64,000 nt of DNA from Cognatiluteimonas lumbrici (GTDB lineage: Bacteria > Pseudomonadota > Gammaproteobacteria > Xanthomonadales > Xanthomonadaceae): positions 974,906 through 1,038,905 of the forward strand of contig NZ_ML636798.1 in assembly GCF_006476065.1 (NCBI RefSeq), given 5' to 3'. Every line of letters begins with the position of its first letter. Position 1 is the first letter of the stretch. Shown here piece by piece: positions 42,714-50,848 of this stretch. The translations under genes were made by a program, and so were the position numbers. A model generated the notes under the pieces. That model saw nothing but the letters and a program-made list of their open reading frames with translations. It had not been told where the DNA came from and ran no database searches.

Positions 42714-43118
42714 TCAGCCCGCTGCCATCGCGTCGCGCGCGTCGCGCACCGCGGCCACGTCCACCGGGCGGATCTCCTCGATCCTGCAGCTGGCCGGGTT
42801 GCCCGGAACGCTGATGCGGTCGAACTTGGCGCTCAGGCGGTTGAGGTTGTTGCTGACGATGATCGTCGGCGTGCCGGCGGCCCAGTCCAGGCACGGCCCG
42901 GAGATGCGCAGCAGGTACGCCTCCGAGGGCCGCATGGTCAGCAGCAGGTGGTCGTCGTCGATCTTCTCCCAGCCGATCGGGTTGTTGTAGCGGATGTCGT
43001 TGACCGGCGCGCCCGCGTGGGCGCTGTACAGCGCGAGCCGCGCGTCGTCGCTCATCCGGTTGGTGGCGCAGGCGGCAAGCGCCGCGGACGCCAGCAGGAG
43101 TACGAGTGCCTTGCGCAT
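42714..43118 (-). CDS. DUF6491-type lipoprotein
   Basis: 134 residues with a lipobox (ALAAC) and a mature domain reading INNPIGWEKI-like (YNNPIGWEKIDDDHLLL), YLLRISGPCLDW and CRIEEIRPVD. This matches small periplasmic DUF6491 lipoproteins common in Xanthomonadaceae; function unknown. Convergent with yggX with an 18-base gap. The 145 bases between it and tRNA-Phe show no gene. Confidence 0.82.
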   Translation of the reverse strand: MRKALVLLLASAALAACATNRMSDDARLALYSAHAGAPVNDIRYNNPIGWEKIDDDHLLLTMRPSEAYLLRISGPCLDWAAGTPTIIVSNNLNRLSAKFDRISVPGNPASCRIEEIRPVDVAAVRDARDAMAAG

Positions 43119-43263
43119 GTGGGGACTCCTCGTCGTGTGGATCCGACCCTATCTTGCGCCCGCCCGGGCGCCCGTCGGCCAGGGCGCCGGCACCCCGTTC
43201 AGGCTGCGTCCGGCTTGCCCAAATCGGCGCGCCTCCGTATCATCGCGCCCTCGCAGCGCGCCC

Positions 43264-43339
43264 GGCCGGGTAGCTCAGTTGGTAGAGCAGGGGATTGAAA
43301 ATCCCCGTGTCGGGGGTTCGATTCCCTCCCCGGCCACCA
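43264..43339 (+). tRNA. tRNA-Phe (GAA)
   Basis: 76 nt including encoded CCA. Acceptor GGCCGGG/CCCGGCC with discriminator A, D arm GCTCAGTTGGTAGAGC, anticodon loop TTGAAAA on a GGGGA/TCCCC stem, T loop TTCGATT. The 3' half is duplicated at 45525, marking it as an integration site. Confidence 0.97.
43292..43339 (+). repeat. attL-type direct repeat (3' part of tRNA-Phe)
   Basis: 48 bases from the anticodon stem to the CCA end. They match 45525-45572 at 47 of 48 positions; the single difference is G at 43307 versus A at 45540. Classic core for tRNA-targeting tyrosine integrases. Confidence 0.88.
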
Positions 43340-43485
43340 TATAAATCAGGTGGTTACCGTTGAAATGGCTGCGCTCGCGATTCTCTTGTCCGGCAGTCGT
43401 CCGGTGAAAGATTTTGTCCGGTCACGGTTGCCCACACCGTCTTATGCGATAGTCGGACTTGGAACACCTCAAGGAGGGATGTCCC

Positions 43486-43512
43486 ATGAAGGACACTGAC
43501 GGCGGTCTCTAA
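43486..43512 (+). CDS. Eight-codon mini-ORF with strong ribosome binding site (MKDTDGGL)
   Basis: ATG to TAA, preceded by a perfect AAGGAGG 8 bases upstream (43471-43477) and followed 15 bases later by an intrinsic terminator. The spacing of ribosome site, short ORF and terminator looks designed rather than chance. It could be a regulatory leader for the island genes or a phage-type minigene. No composition bias points to a particular amino acid. Confidence 0.4.
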   Translation: MKDTDGGL

Positions 43513-43527
43513 ACCAAAACGCACAAG

Positions 43528-43556
43528 GATGCCCGCTTCGGCGGGCATCGTCTTTT
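43528..43556 (+). terminator. Intrinsic terminator with UUCG tetraloop
   Basis: GATGCCCGC, TTCG loop, GCGGGCATC, then GTCTTTT. Nine perfect base pairs. It can end both tRNA-Phe read-through and the mini-ORF transcript, or attenuate transcription into the island genes. Confidence 0.85.
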
Positions 43557-43589
43557 GCGGGATTAGTTCCCTGGGGAGGGCAATGGGTG

Positions 43590-44072
43590 ATGTGGCAATT
43601 CATCACTTCGGATGAGTTTCGAAACTTTGCGGTAGTTGTCGGCGTTCTCGTCGCGATCGTCTCGATCTTTACAGCGCGCTCGCTTGCACAGAAGAAACAG
43701 GCCGCCGACATGCTGTTCTTGAGCCGCGGCGATCCGCGCTTACAGTCCGGCGCTCGAACGCTCCTGAACTACCACTCCGCCCCAAACGCGAATGTTCGAG
43801 CATTGGCGCTGCCTGAGAATCGAGACAAGGAAGAAGCCCGCGACATCCGCTTCCTGCTCAATCATTTTGAGCTAGTGAGCAATGGCATCCAATGTCAAAT
43901 TTACGATGAGGCTATGGTTAAGCGCTCTTGGTGCACCATCGTTTTACAAGTGCATGAGCAAGCTCAGCCGTTCATTCAGGCATGCAGGGAACAGGCTGGC
44001 TCACAGACTATCTACCAAGAAGTCGAGTGGCTGGCCAAGCGATGGAAGAAAAAGAAGCTCAAGGCCAAGTAG
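43590..44072 (+). CDS. DUF4760-like membrane protein in the tRNA-Phe island
   Basis: 160 residues from the ATG at 43590; a GTG one codon earlier is equally close to GGGGAGGG (43573-43580). N-terminal membrane helix (FRNFAVVVGVLVAIVSIFTA), then a cytoplasmic helical domain with DIRFLLNHFELVSNGIQCQI and YDEAMVKRSW, the block that defines DUF4760 proteins. The Lys-rich C-terminus (KRWKKKKLKAK) may touch nucleic acid or membrane. Such proteins are frequent in accessory regions; function unknown. Confidence 0.7.
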   Translation: MWQFITSDEFRNFAVVVGVLVAIVSIFTARSLAQKKQAADMLFLSRGDPRLQSGARTLLNYHSAPNANVRALALPENRDKEEARDIRFLLNHFELVSNGIQCQIYDEAMVKRSWCTIVLQVHEQAQPFIQACREQAGSQTIYQEVEWLAKRWKKKKLKAK

Positions 44073-44236
44073 AGCCTGCGCCGCCGCTCTCGATTCCACC
44101 GGCAGAGTGACGGCATCGGCAGCGGGTAGTGCGGTGGCGACGTGGGCTCAGCGCCAAGCCCCGAATCGCACCCCGGAGGGTGCGCTAGACTCGGGATAGG
44201 GGACACAACGCGCCGAGGCCGGCGGAAGGGGAAAGC

Positions 44237-44785
44237 ATGCATCGAGTCATCGCTTTGGCAGCGGCGGCGCTGCTTGTTGCCGGCTGTTCGGTGCCGCGCT
44301 CCGTCAAAGAAGGCGGACCCGTTGCGGGACAGCAGGTTGACCGGGGCGCCCGCGTGTTGGTCCTGAACGTCGCGGATGGTCAGGAAGCCGGTCAGCCGGT
44401 TGCGGTTGGCAGCGGTCAGATCGTTGTTTCCTCAGTCCGCAAAGCACTGCAGGCGCACGGCGTGCCGCTTACCCTCAGTGAGAGCACAGATATCAGCCAA
44501 GGCATTGCCGAAGCTAAGGGAGCCGGCTTCGATTACGTCCTCCGCACGAAGATCACCCTATGGGAGGACAATGCTACCGCGTGGTCGATGAAGGGTGATC
44601 GCCTGAACATCGCGATCGAGCTTTATGACGCCGACACTCGCGAACTGGTAGCGGCCGCGACCCATAAACGGGTAGCTACTGGAGTGACTTGGATGTCTGG
44701 GTCTCCGGAAAGATTCATCGACGAAGTTGTAGCGGGTGCCCTGGGCGAAATCTACGGCTGGGTCAGTCCGGCCGCGGGGGGCTGA
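44237..44785 (+). CDS. DUF4823-like lipoprotein in the tRNA-Phe island
   Basis: 182 residues. Lipobox LLVAGC after a short signal. The mature domain contains VGSGQIVVSSVRKALQAHGV, FDYVLRTKITLWEDNATAW and IAIELYDADTRELV, consistent with DUF4823 periplasmic lipoproteins. GGAAGGGGAAAG precedes the ATG. It stands 164 bases after the DUF4760-like gene and 3 bases before the next gene. Codon third positions are less GC-biased than in the flanking chromosome. Confidence 0.75.
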   Translation: MHRVIALAAAALLVAGCSVPRSVKEGGPVAGQQVDRGARVLVLNVADGQEAGQPVAVGSGQIVVSSVRKALQAHGVPLTLSESTDISQGIAEAKGAGFDYVLRTKITLWEDNATAWSMKGDRLNIAIELYDADTRELVAAATHKRVATGVTWMSGSPERFIDEVVAGALGEIYGWVSPAAGG

Positions 44786-44788
44786 GCC

Positions 44789-45340
44789 ATGGCGGTCCAA
44801 GACAAAGGATGGCGACCGTGGGCCATTGCGATTGTTGCAGCACTGGCGCCCGAATTTGCAAGCTGGATTGCAAAACCCCTCAGCCCTTGGATTTGGGCCA
44901 CGATCCAGACAGACCTCTCGATTCCAGCATCCGTTGTCATTGGATTGTGCATCTATGGCGCAGGGCTCTCGCTCATGTATTGGAACGAAACCGCCCCTGG
45001 ACGCAAGCGTCTACGCATGTTGAGAGCTACCGGAAAGGGTATCTATCATCAGCCTACATGGTTTGAAGAGCGGGTCATCCACTTTATGCGGCTCGTTGAT
45101 GGGCCGGTAGAGAAGGGAAAGTTCGTTCGGGTAATCGCAGACGAACTCGCCAAAAGTGGAAAGCCTGTTGCACGGCGAGACATTGAAGTGGCATTCGATC
45201 AACTTATCGGCGCGGGTTGGATCGAATATGCCGGTGAATTCGGGTTTGAGCTGTCTGCTGTTGCGACCGAGTATTGCCGCAAAAAGAAGATCCAAACGAT
45301 GCGCCAAATGCAAGCGGAAAACCCAAGTTCCGAAAGGTAG
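44789..45340 (+). CDS. Unknown two-helix membrane protein with winged-helix-like tail (tRNA-Phe island)
   Basis: 183 residues starting 3 bases after the lipoprotein stop. Two hydrophobic stretches (AIAIVAALAPEFASWIA; VVIGLCIYGAGLSLMYW) lead to a charged cytoplasmic half. There, FVRVIADELAKSGKPVARRDIEVAFDQLIGAGWIE reads like a winged helix-turn-helix. The membrane-plus-small-domain layout recalls superinfection-exclusion proteins of the SieB kind, but I see no decisive motif and do not assign it. Confidence 0.7.
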   Translation: MAVQDKGWRPWAIAIVAALAPEFASWIAKPLSPWIWATIQTDLSIPASVVIGLCIYGAGLSLMYWNETAPGRKRLRMLRATGKGIYHQPTWFEERVIHFMRLVDGPVEKGKFVRVIADELAKSGKPVARRDIEVAFDQLIGAGWIEYAGEFGFELSAVATEYCRKKKIQTMRQMQAENPSSER

Positions 45341-45524
45341 CGAGGGTGTCTCCTAGGCGGCCGGCCGATGCTCGTAAGACGTCGGTGTGCAGTGATCCAA
45401 CACAGCACACAGGCGCACAGCGTGCGTGACGCCTTCGCCTTCAATAGAATTACCCTTAAGCTACATAAGCAGTAGCAAGTGCCGTAGTCGCTGATTTGGA
45501 TGCCAAACAGCAACTTTTGACTGT

Positions 45525-45572
45525 GGATTGAAAATCCCCATGTCGGGGGTTCGATTCCCTCCCCGGCCACCA
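45525..45572 (+). repeat. attR-type direct repeat (displaced 3' end of tRNA-Phe)
   Basis: Matches 47 of 48 bases of the tRNA-Phe 3' half. It is not part of an intact tRNA, since no D arm or 5' acceptor strand precedes it. The 184 bases between the last island gene and this repeat hold no convincing gene on either strand. Confidence 0.88.
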
Positions 45573-45609
45573 GTTCCACGGTGGCCTCCCACCGTCTTGC
45601 GAGACCGCC

Positions 45610-45996
45610 ATGCGGATACCCCCTGGATTCACCACCGGACTGCTGATCGAGTCCGCCCCCGACGGCCAGGTCGCGGTGGGCGTGGCCCGCGACGGCCTGC
45701 TGCTCGGCGAGTTCACCATGTCGCCGCTGGACATCGCCAACATGGCCGCGGCGATGCTCGCCGCTTCGCGCGATGCCGCCGCGGAACTGTCGAAGGGCGG
45801 CGACGGCATCGGGGAAAGCGCCGGCGCCATCGTCTCGCCCTCCTCGTTCTCGATCGGGCCCGGCGCCAATCCCGAAGAGGATGCGCTGGTGCTGTCGTTC
45901 GGCGAGTCGCACCTCGCGTTCTCGATGCGCCGCGAGACCATGCGCCAGCTCGGCGAAAGCATGGTCGCGGTCAGCAACCGTCCCCGCCCGCACTAG
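45610..45996 (+). CDS. Conserved hypothetical protein
   Basis: 128 residues starting 37 bases after the island boundary, back in high-GC DNA. No signal peptide or membrane helix. It reads MRIPPGFTTGLLIESAPDGQ, then a beta strand-rich N-terminus, a helix with repeated Ala (DIANMAAAMLAASRDAAAEL), and SIGPGANPEEDALVLSFGE. I do not recognise a family. Before the island inserted, it would have followed tRNA-Phe directly. Confidence 0.65.
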   Translation: MRIPPGFTTGLLIESAPDGQVAVGVARDGLLLGEFTMSPLDIANMAAAMLAASRDAAAELSKGGDGIGESAGAIVSPSSFSIGPGANPEEDALVLSFGESHLAFSMRRETMRQLGESMVAVSNRPRPH

Positions 45997-46092
45997 CGCT
46001 CCGAAGCTTTCCTGAACGAGCGGCCGCGCATTCACGCGGCTGCGAGCCGTGCTTGCGCAGCATCGTGGACACCTTCCACGAGTTCGCACGCC

Positions 46093-47178
46093 ATGGCCCG
46101 ACGCGTTCCTGCCACGCTCCTTCCCGCCGCCCTCGCGCTCACGCTGGGCCTGGCCGCGACCGCCGGCGCGCAGCAGCGCACACCGCGCGTGTCCTTCGAC
46201 AACGTGGTCTCGCGCGTGACGACCGTGCCGGCGCGGCCGGGAACCGGGAACAGTGCGCAGGCCTCCGCCGCCGAGGCGGAGAAGAAGCGCGGCTGGCAGC
46301 CCGCCAGGCCATTGCGCGCGGCGCCCGCCGACCGCCAGCCCGGCGAGGACAGCGTGCTGCGCGCGCAGGTGCTGCTCGACCGCGCGCACTTCTCGCCCGG
46401 CGAGATCGACGGCGTCAGCGGCAGCAACACCCGGCGCGCGATCGCCGCGTTCCAGGAGGCGCGCGGGCTCGAGGCGAGCGGCACGCTGGACGAGGCGACC
46501 TGGACCGAGCTCGCGCGCGACGACGCCCCTGCCCTGGTCGAATACACGCTCACGGACGACGACGTCGAAGGCCCGTTCGTCGAGATCCCCGGCGACATGA
46601 TGCACAAGGCCGGACTCGACGCGCTCGGCTACGCCTCGCTCGAGGAAATGCTGGGCGAGCGCTTCCATGCCAGCCCTTCCCTGCTCGCCAGCCTCAACGA
46701 AGGCGGATTCGCGGCCGGCGCGACCATCGTCGTGCCCAACGTCCATGGCGGCGACCCGCTGCCCACTGCCGACCACGTGGTGGTGGACGAGTCCGATGGC
46801 AGCGTGTCGCTGGTCGACGCGTCGGGCAAGACCTACGCGCGCTACCCGGCGACGTCGGGCAGCGAGCACGACCCGCTCCCGATCGGCGACTGGAAGATCC
46901 AGGGCGTGGCCCGCGAGCCCACCTTCCACTACAACCCGGACCTGTTCTGGGACGCCGACCGTTCGCACTCGAAGGCGACCATCCAGCCCGGGCCGAACAA
47001 CCCGGTGGGCCTGGTCTGGATCGACCTGTCCAAGGAGCACTACGGCATCCACGGCACCCCCGAACCGGCCAGCATCGGCAAGACCCAGTCGCACGGCTGC
47101 ATCCGCCTGACCAACTGGGACGCGGTCGCGGTGGCGGCGGCGGTCGCGCCGGGCATGGCCGTCAAGCTGCAGCCGTGA
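46093..47178 (+). CDS. L,D-transpeptidase with peptidoglycan-binding domain
   Basis: 361 residues. Sec signal (ending TAGAQ), a PG_binding_1 domain (about 90-145: [35 protein letters not shown]), and a C-terminal YkuD catalytic domain. The active site motif is [20 protein letters not shown] with the Cys nucleophile. Forms 3-3 peptidoglycan cross-links or anchors lipoproteins in the periplasm. 4 bases before the M23 peptidase gene. Confidence 0.94.
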   Translation: MARRVPATLLPAALALTLGLAATAGAQQRTPRVSFDNVVSRVTTVPARPGTGNSAQASAAEAEKKRGWQPARPLRAAPADRQPGEDSVLRAQVLLDRAHFSPGEIDGVSGSNTRRAIAAFQEARGLEASGTLDEATWTELARDDAPALVEYTLTDDDVEGPFVEIPGDMMHKAGLDALGYASLEEMLGERFHASPSLLASLNEGGFAAGATIVVPNVHGGDPLPTADHVVVDESDGSVSLVDASGKTYARYPATSGSEHDPLPIGDWKIQGVAREPTFHYNPDLFWDADRSHSKATIQPGPNNPVGLVWIDLSKEHYGIHGTPEPASIGKTQSHGCIRLTNWDAVAVAAAVAPGMAVKLQP

Positions 47179-47182
47179 GCCG

Positions 47183-47842
47183 ATGAAGGCGCTGTTGCTG
47201 TTCCTCGCGGGCGTGCTGGTCGGGGCCAACCTGGTCTACTTCCTGATGCGCGAGCCGGCTCCGGCGCGGACGCCGGCCGTGGTGGCCGCTTCCCCTCCCG
47301 CGGTCGCAGGCGAGGCCGCTCCAGGCAAAGAGGCCGCGCGCGACACCACCGCCAGCATGCGCCCCGTGCGCAGCGCGACCCGCTCGAAGGCCACCCCGCC
47401 CGCCCCCGCGGGCGGCCTGCTACTCCCGGTCGAAGGCGTGACGCCCGCGCAGTTGAGCGACACCTTCGACGACGCCCGCGGCACCGAGCGCATGCACGAG
47501 GCGCTCGACATCATGGCGCCGCGCGGCACCCCGGTGCTGGCCGCCACCGACGGCAGCATCGAGAAGCTGTTCACCAGCGATGCCGGCGGGCTGACCATCT
47601 ACCAGTTCGACCCGCGCCGCGAGCACGCCTACTACTACGCCCACCTCGATGCCTATGCGCCCGGGCTCGTGGAAGGCCAGGCGGTCGCGCGCGGCGACGT
47701 CATCGGCTATGTCGGCAGCACCGGCAACGCCAGCGACGACGCCCCGCACCTGCACTTCGCGATCTTCGAACTCGGTCCCGAAAAACGCTGGTGGCAGGGC
47801 ACCGCGATCAATCCGTATCCGTTGCTGGCGGCCGGGCGCTGA
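47183..47842 (+). CDS. M23 family metallopeptidase (LytM domain)
   Basis: 219 residues with an N-terminal membrane anchor (ALLLFLAGVLVGANLVYFLM), an Ala/Pro linker and a LytM domain. The zinc motif here reads MHEALDIMAPRGTPV (first His and Asp), then GYVGSTGNA and HLHFAIF. All expected metal ligands appear present, so it is probably an active peptidoglycan endopeptidase. Paired with the L,D-transpeptidase, suggesting joint wall remodelling. Confidence 0.9.
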   Translation: MKALLLFLAGVLVGANLVYFLMREPAPARTPAVVAASPPAVAGEAAPGKEAARDTTASMRPVRSATRSKATPPAPAGGLLLPVEGVTPAQLSDTFDDARGTERMHEALDIMAPRGTPVLAATDGSIEKLFTSDAGGLTIYQFDPRREHAYYYAHLDAYAPGLVEGQAVARGDVIGYVGSTGNASDDAPHLHFAIFELGPEKRWWQGTAINPYPLLAAGR

Positions 47843-47878
47843 CCCTACGCCGGTGTATGCTCGGGCCAGGCCCGGGAC

Positions 47879-48370
47879 ATGGACACGACATTGAAAGCAA
47901 TCGCCACCGCCTTGCTGTTGATCCTGTCGCTCACCCTGCTCGCCGCCTGCGGCAGCAGCGGTCCGGTGCGGCGCATCTCCGAACCGACCGCGAACATCCA
48001 GCAACTGGAGGTGCGCGCCGACGGCAGCTGGTCGCTCGACCTGCGGCTGCAGAACTACAGCAGCGTGTCGATGCGCTTCGACCGCGTCGACGCGACCCTG
48101 GCGATCGCCGGCCAGGACGCCTTCGGCGTGCAGGCCGCTCCTGCCATCACCATCGGGCCCGAGTCGGCCGACGTGGTGACGGTGGCGCTGGTGCCGCCCG
48201 CCGGAGCCAAGATCGCGATCGCCGACGCGCTGGCGCGCGGCGCGCGCGTCTCGTACCACCTGGGCGGCAACCTGACCACGACCCCGGACAAGGGCAGCGC
48301 CCGGACCTGGAAGCTCGACCGCGACAACGCGCTCAGCCCGGTCCCCGGCCTCGCCGGAGTGCTGCGCTGA
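47879..48370 (+). CDS. LEA type 2 family lipoprotein
   Basis: 163 residues with a lipobox (LLAAC). The mature domain is an immunoglobulin-like LEA2 (water stress and hypersensitive response) fold: LRLQNYSSVSMRFDRVDATLAIAG followed by paired beta strands. Periplasmic, role unknown. Its TGA overlaps the next ATG by one base. Confidence 0.82.
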   Translation: MDTTLKAIATALLLILSLTLLAACGSSGPVRRISEPTANIQQLEVRADGSWSLDLRLQNYSSVSMRFDRVDATLAIAGQDAFGVQAAPAITIGPESADVVTVALVPPAGAKIAIADALARGARVSYHLGGNLTTTPDKGSARTWKLDRDNALSPVPGLAGVLR

Positions 48371-50160
48371 TGGCCGCCTATTCCGCCCCGCTGGACGATA
48401 TCCGCTTCGTGCTGTTCGACCTGCTCGGCAGCGAGGCGCTGCTGCAGCGCCTGGGTCGCGACGAGGCCTCGCGCGAGCTGCTCGACGCGGTGCTGGAGGA
48501 AGGCGCGCGCTTCACCGGCAGCGTGCTGGCGCCGCTGTACCGGGTCGGCGACGAGCACGGTTGCAAGCTCGACGCCGACACCGGCGCGGTCACCACCCCG
48601 CCCGGCTTCCGCGATGCCTACCTGAAGTTCGTCGAGGGCGGCTGGTCGGGCCTGGCCGCGCCCGCGGAGTACGGCGGCCAGGGCTTGCCGCACCTGGTGG
48701 ACGTCGCGGTCAAGGAAATGATCGACGCCGCCAACCTCGCCTGGGGCAACTTCCCGCTGCTTTCGCACGGCGCGGTCTCGGCGCTGCTGAAGCACGGCGA
48801 GGAGTGGCAGCGCCAGGCCTTCCTGGTGCCGCTGGTCGAAGGCCGCTGGACCGGCACCATGTGCCTGACCGAGCCGCAGTGCGGCACCGACCTCGGCCTG
48901 ATCCGCACCCGCGCCGAACCGCGCGACGACGGCAGCCACGCGATTACCGGCACCAAGATCTTCATCACCGCCGGCGAGCACGACTTCACCGACAACATCG
49001 TGCACCTGGTACTGGCGCGACTGCCCGATGCGCCCGCGGGCAGCAAGGGCATCTCGCTGTTCGCGGTGCCCAAGGTGCGCGTGGACCGCGACGGCAACAC
49101 CGGCGAACGCAACCAGGTCCGCTGCGGCGCGCTCGAGCACAAGATGGGCATCCACGGCTCGGCGACCTGCGTGATGAACTTCGACGGCGCCCAGGGCTGG
49201 CTGGTCGGCGAACCGCACCGCGGGCTCATGGCGATGTTCACCATGATGAACTCCGCGCGCCTCGCCGTCGGCCTGCAAGGCCTGGGCCTGGCCGACCGCG
49301 CCTACCAGAACGCCCTGCGCTATGCGCGCGAGCGGCTGCAGTCGCGCTCGCTCTCCGGCCCGAAGTTCCCGGACAAGCCGGCCGACCCGATCATCGTGCA
49401 CCCGGACGTGCGGCGCATGCTGCTGACCCAGAAGGCGCTGGTCGAGGGCAGCCGCGCGATGGCCTACCACGCCGGCATGCTCACCGACATCGCCGCACAT
49501 GCGGCCGACGCCGGCGAGCGCGCCGAGGCCGAGGCGCTGCTCGGCTTCATGATCCCGATCGTCAAGGGTTGCCTCACCGAGTGGGGCGTGGAGTGCACCT
49601 ACCACGCGCTGCAATGCTTCGGCGGCCACGGCTACATCGCCGAGCACGGCATGGAACAGCTCGCGCGCGATGCGCGCATCACCACGCTGTACGAGGGCAC
49701 CACCGGCATCCAGGCGATGGACCTGGCCGGGCGCAAGCTGCTGCAGCTGCGCGGCGAGGGCCTGCGCGTGTTCGGACGCATGGTCGCCGGGTTCTGCAGC
49801 GAGAGCGAAGGCAACCAGGCCGTCGCGGAGTTCCTGCCGGTGTTGCGCGAGCTCGCCGCCGAGTGGCAGGCGCTGTCCGAGGGCATCGCCACCCGCGCCG
49901 CGGCCGACCCGGAGGAAGTCGGCGCGGCCTCCTACGACTACCTGATGTACTCCGGCTATGTCGCGCTGGCCTACTGGTGGGCGCGCAGCGTCGCGGCCTC
50001 CGAGGCCTCCGGCCGTCCGGAGGCGTTCAAGGCCGGCAAGCGCGAGACCGCCCGCTTCTACTTCGCGCGCCTGCTGCCGCGCACGCGCGCCCACCGGGCC
50101 GCGATCGAGAGCGGCGCCGGGCCGCTGATGGCGCTGCCGGAGCCGGCGTTCGGGGACTGA
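48370..50160 (+). CDS. Acyl-CoA dehydrogenase (DmdC/FadE-like long form)
   Basis: 596 residues. An N-terminal AcylCoAdehydN segment (YSAPLDDIRFVLFDLLG) is followed by the usual three-domain FAD dehydrogenase (CLTEPQCGTDLGLIRTRAE; GTKIFITAGEHD; MGIHGSATCVMNF; CFGGHGYIAEHGMEQ ARD-type helix) and a C-terminal domain. The size and N-terminal domain match 3-methylmercaptopropionyl-CoA dehydrogenase-like enzymes, but the substrate could be another acyl-CoA. The catalytic Glu is expected near YEGTTGIQAMD. Confidence 0.92.
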   Translation: MAAYSAPLDDIRFVLFDLLGSEALLQRLGRDEASRELLDAVLEEGARFTGSVLAPLYRVGDEHGCKLDADTGAVTTPPGFRDAYLKFVEGGWSGLAAPAEYGGQGLPHLVDVAVKEMIDAANLAWGNFPLLSHGAVSALLKHGEEWQRQAFLVPLVEGRWTGTMCLTEPQCGTDLGLIRTRAEPRDDGSHAITGTKIFITAGEHDFTDNIVHLVLARLPDAPAGSKGISLFAVPKVRVDRDGNTGERNQVRCGALEHKMGIHGSATCVMNFDGAQGWLVGEPHRGLMAMFTMMNSARLAVGLQGLGLADRAYQNALRYARERLQSRSLSGPKFPDKPADPIIVHPDVRRMLLTQKALVEGSRAMAYHAGMLTDIAAHAADAGERAEAEALLGFMIPIVKGCLTEWGVECTYHALQCFGGHGYIAEHGMEQLARDARITTLYEGTTGIQAMDLAGRKLLQLRGEGLRVFGRMVAGFCSESEGNQAVAEFLPVLRELAAEWQALSEGIATRAAADPEEVGAASYDYLMYSGYVALAYWWARSVAASEASGRPEAFKAGKRETARFYFARLLPRTRAHRAAIESGAGPLMALPEPAFGD

Positions 50161-50212
50161 GACCCCCGTCGCCTACCGCCCCCGGCGCCATCGGGTATAA
50201 GCTGGTGTCCCG

Positions 50213-50806
50213 ATGGAGGCAGACAGAGCAAAGCTCGATTCGGTGCGACTCCTGTCGCTCGACGCCCACGGGCGCGTGCTCGACTGGATGAGCTGGCAGG
50301 ACGCGACCTGCCTGTACGCGCGCGGCGCCGTCGCCTGGACCCTCGGCGACCCCTGCCTCACCGTCCGCGGCGGCATCTCCCGGATCACCGGGACCCGCAG
50401 CGTGCTGCACCTGCCGCCGATCATCGCCGCGCGCAGCCACGCCCGCGGCAAGGCGCTCGACCCGACCCCGGCCCTGACCAACACCGCGCTGTTCGCGCGC
50501 GACCAGCACCTGTGCCTGTACTGCGGCCGCGACTGCGCCCGCGCCTCGCTCACCCGCGACCACGTGGTGCCGCTGTCGCAGGGCGGCCGCGACACCTGGG
50601 AGAACGTGGTCGCCGCCTGCTTCCACTGCAATTCGCGCAAGGGCGGGCGTACCCCGCAGCAGGCCGCGATGCCGCTGCTCGCCGTCCCCTACCGCCCGAG
50701 CTGGATCGAGCACCTGATCCTGTCCAACCGCAACATCCTGGCCGACCAGATGGCCTTCCTGAAGAGCCACCTGCCGCGCCGCAAGCGTCGTCTCGGGCTG
50801 CACTAA
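50213..50806 (+). CDS. HNH endonuclease
   Basis: 197 residues. The HNH core is CLYCGRDC, then [27 protein letters not shown], with zinc-binding Cys pairs on either side. Flanking chromosomal context, high GC and no mobile-element signatures suggest the stand-alone HNH protein conserved in many proteobacteria, not a restriction or intron enzyme. Confidence 0.9.
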   Translation: MEADRAKLDSVRLLSLDAHGRVLDWMSWQDATCLYARGAVAWTLGDPCLTVRGGISRITGTRSVLHLPPIIAARSHARGKALDPTPALTNTALFARDQHLCLYCGRDCARASLTRDHVVPLSQGGRDTWENVVAACFHCNSRKGGRTPQQAAMPLLAVPYRPSWIEHLILSNRNILADQMAFLKSHLPRRKRRLGLH

Positions 50807-50848
50807 CCGCTAAACTCGGGTCCCCGTACCAACGCAGGACCCCGCACG

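Larger units (their letters stand above)
43340..45572. mobile_element. Integrase-less genomic island or satellite remnant in tRNA-Phe
   Basis: Bounded by the 48-bp tRNA-Phe repeats. The content is visibly less GC-rich than the flanks (30 of 60 bases G+C at 45001-45060, against mostly GC-rich third positions elsewhere). Cargo, all on the plus strand: an eight-codon mini-ORF, a terminator, a DUF4760-like gene, a DUF4823-like lipoprotein and an unknown membrane protein. No integrase, excisionase, replication or structural phage gene is present. Either the recombinase was lost or a helper acts in trans. Confidence 0.82.

Noticed and set aside
43354..43548. 64-residue minus-strand ORF between tRNA-Phe and the island genes
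   Set aside because: It spans the antisense of the terminator and has no ribosome site or family resemblance.
45456..45977. Minus-strand frames around the attR repeat
   Set aside because: They read the antisense of the tRNA piece (peptide like GIEPPTWGFS), a well-known false-ORF signature; I found no integrase motif in them.
50213..50806. HNH gene as part of a restriction or mobile-intron system
   Set aside because: No methyltransferase, intron or phage gene is adjacent, and its composition matches the core genome.
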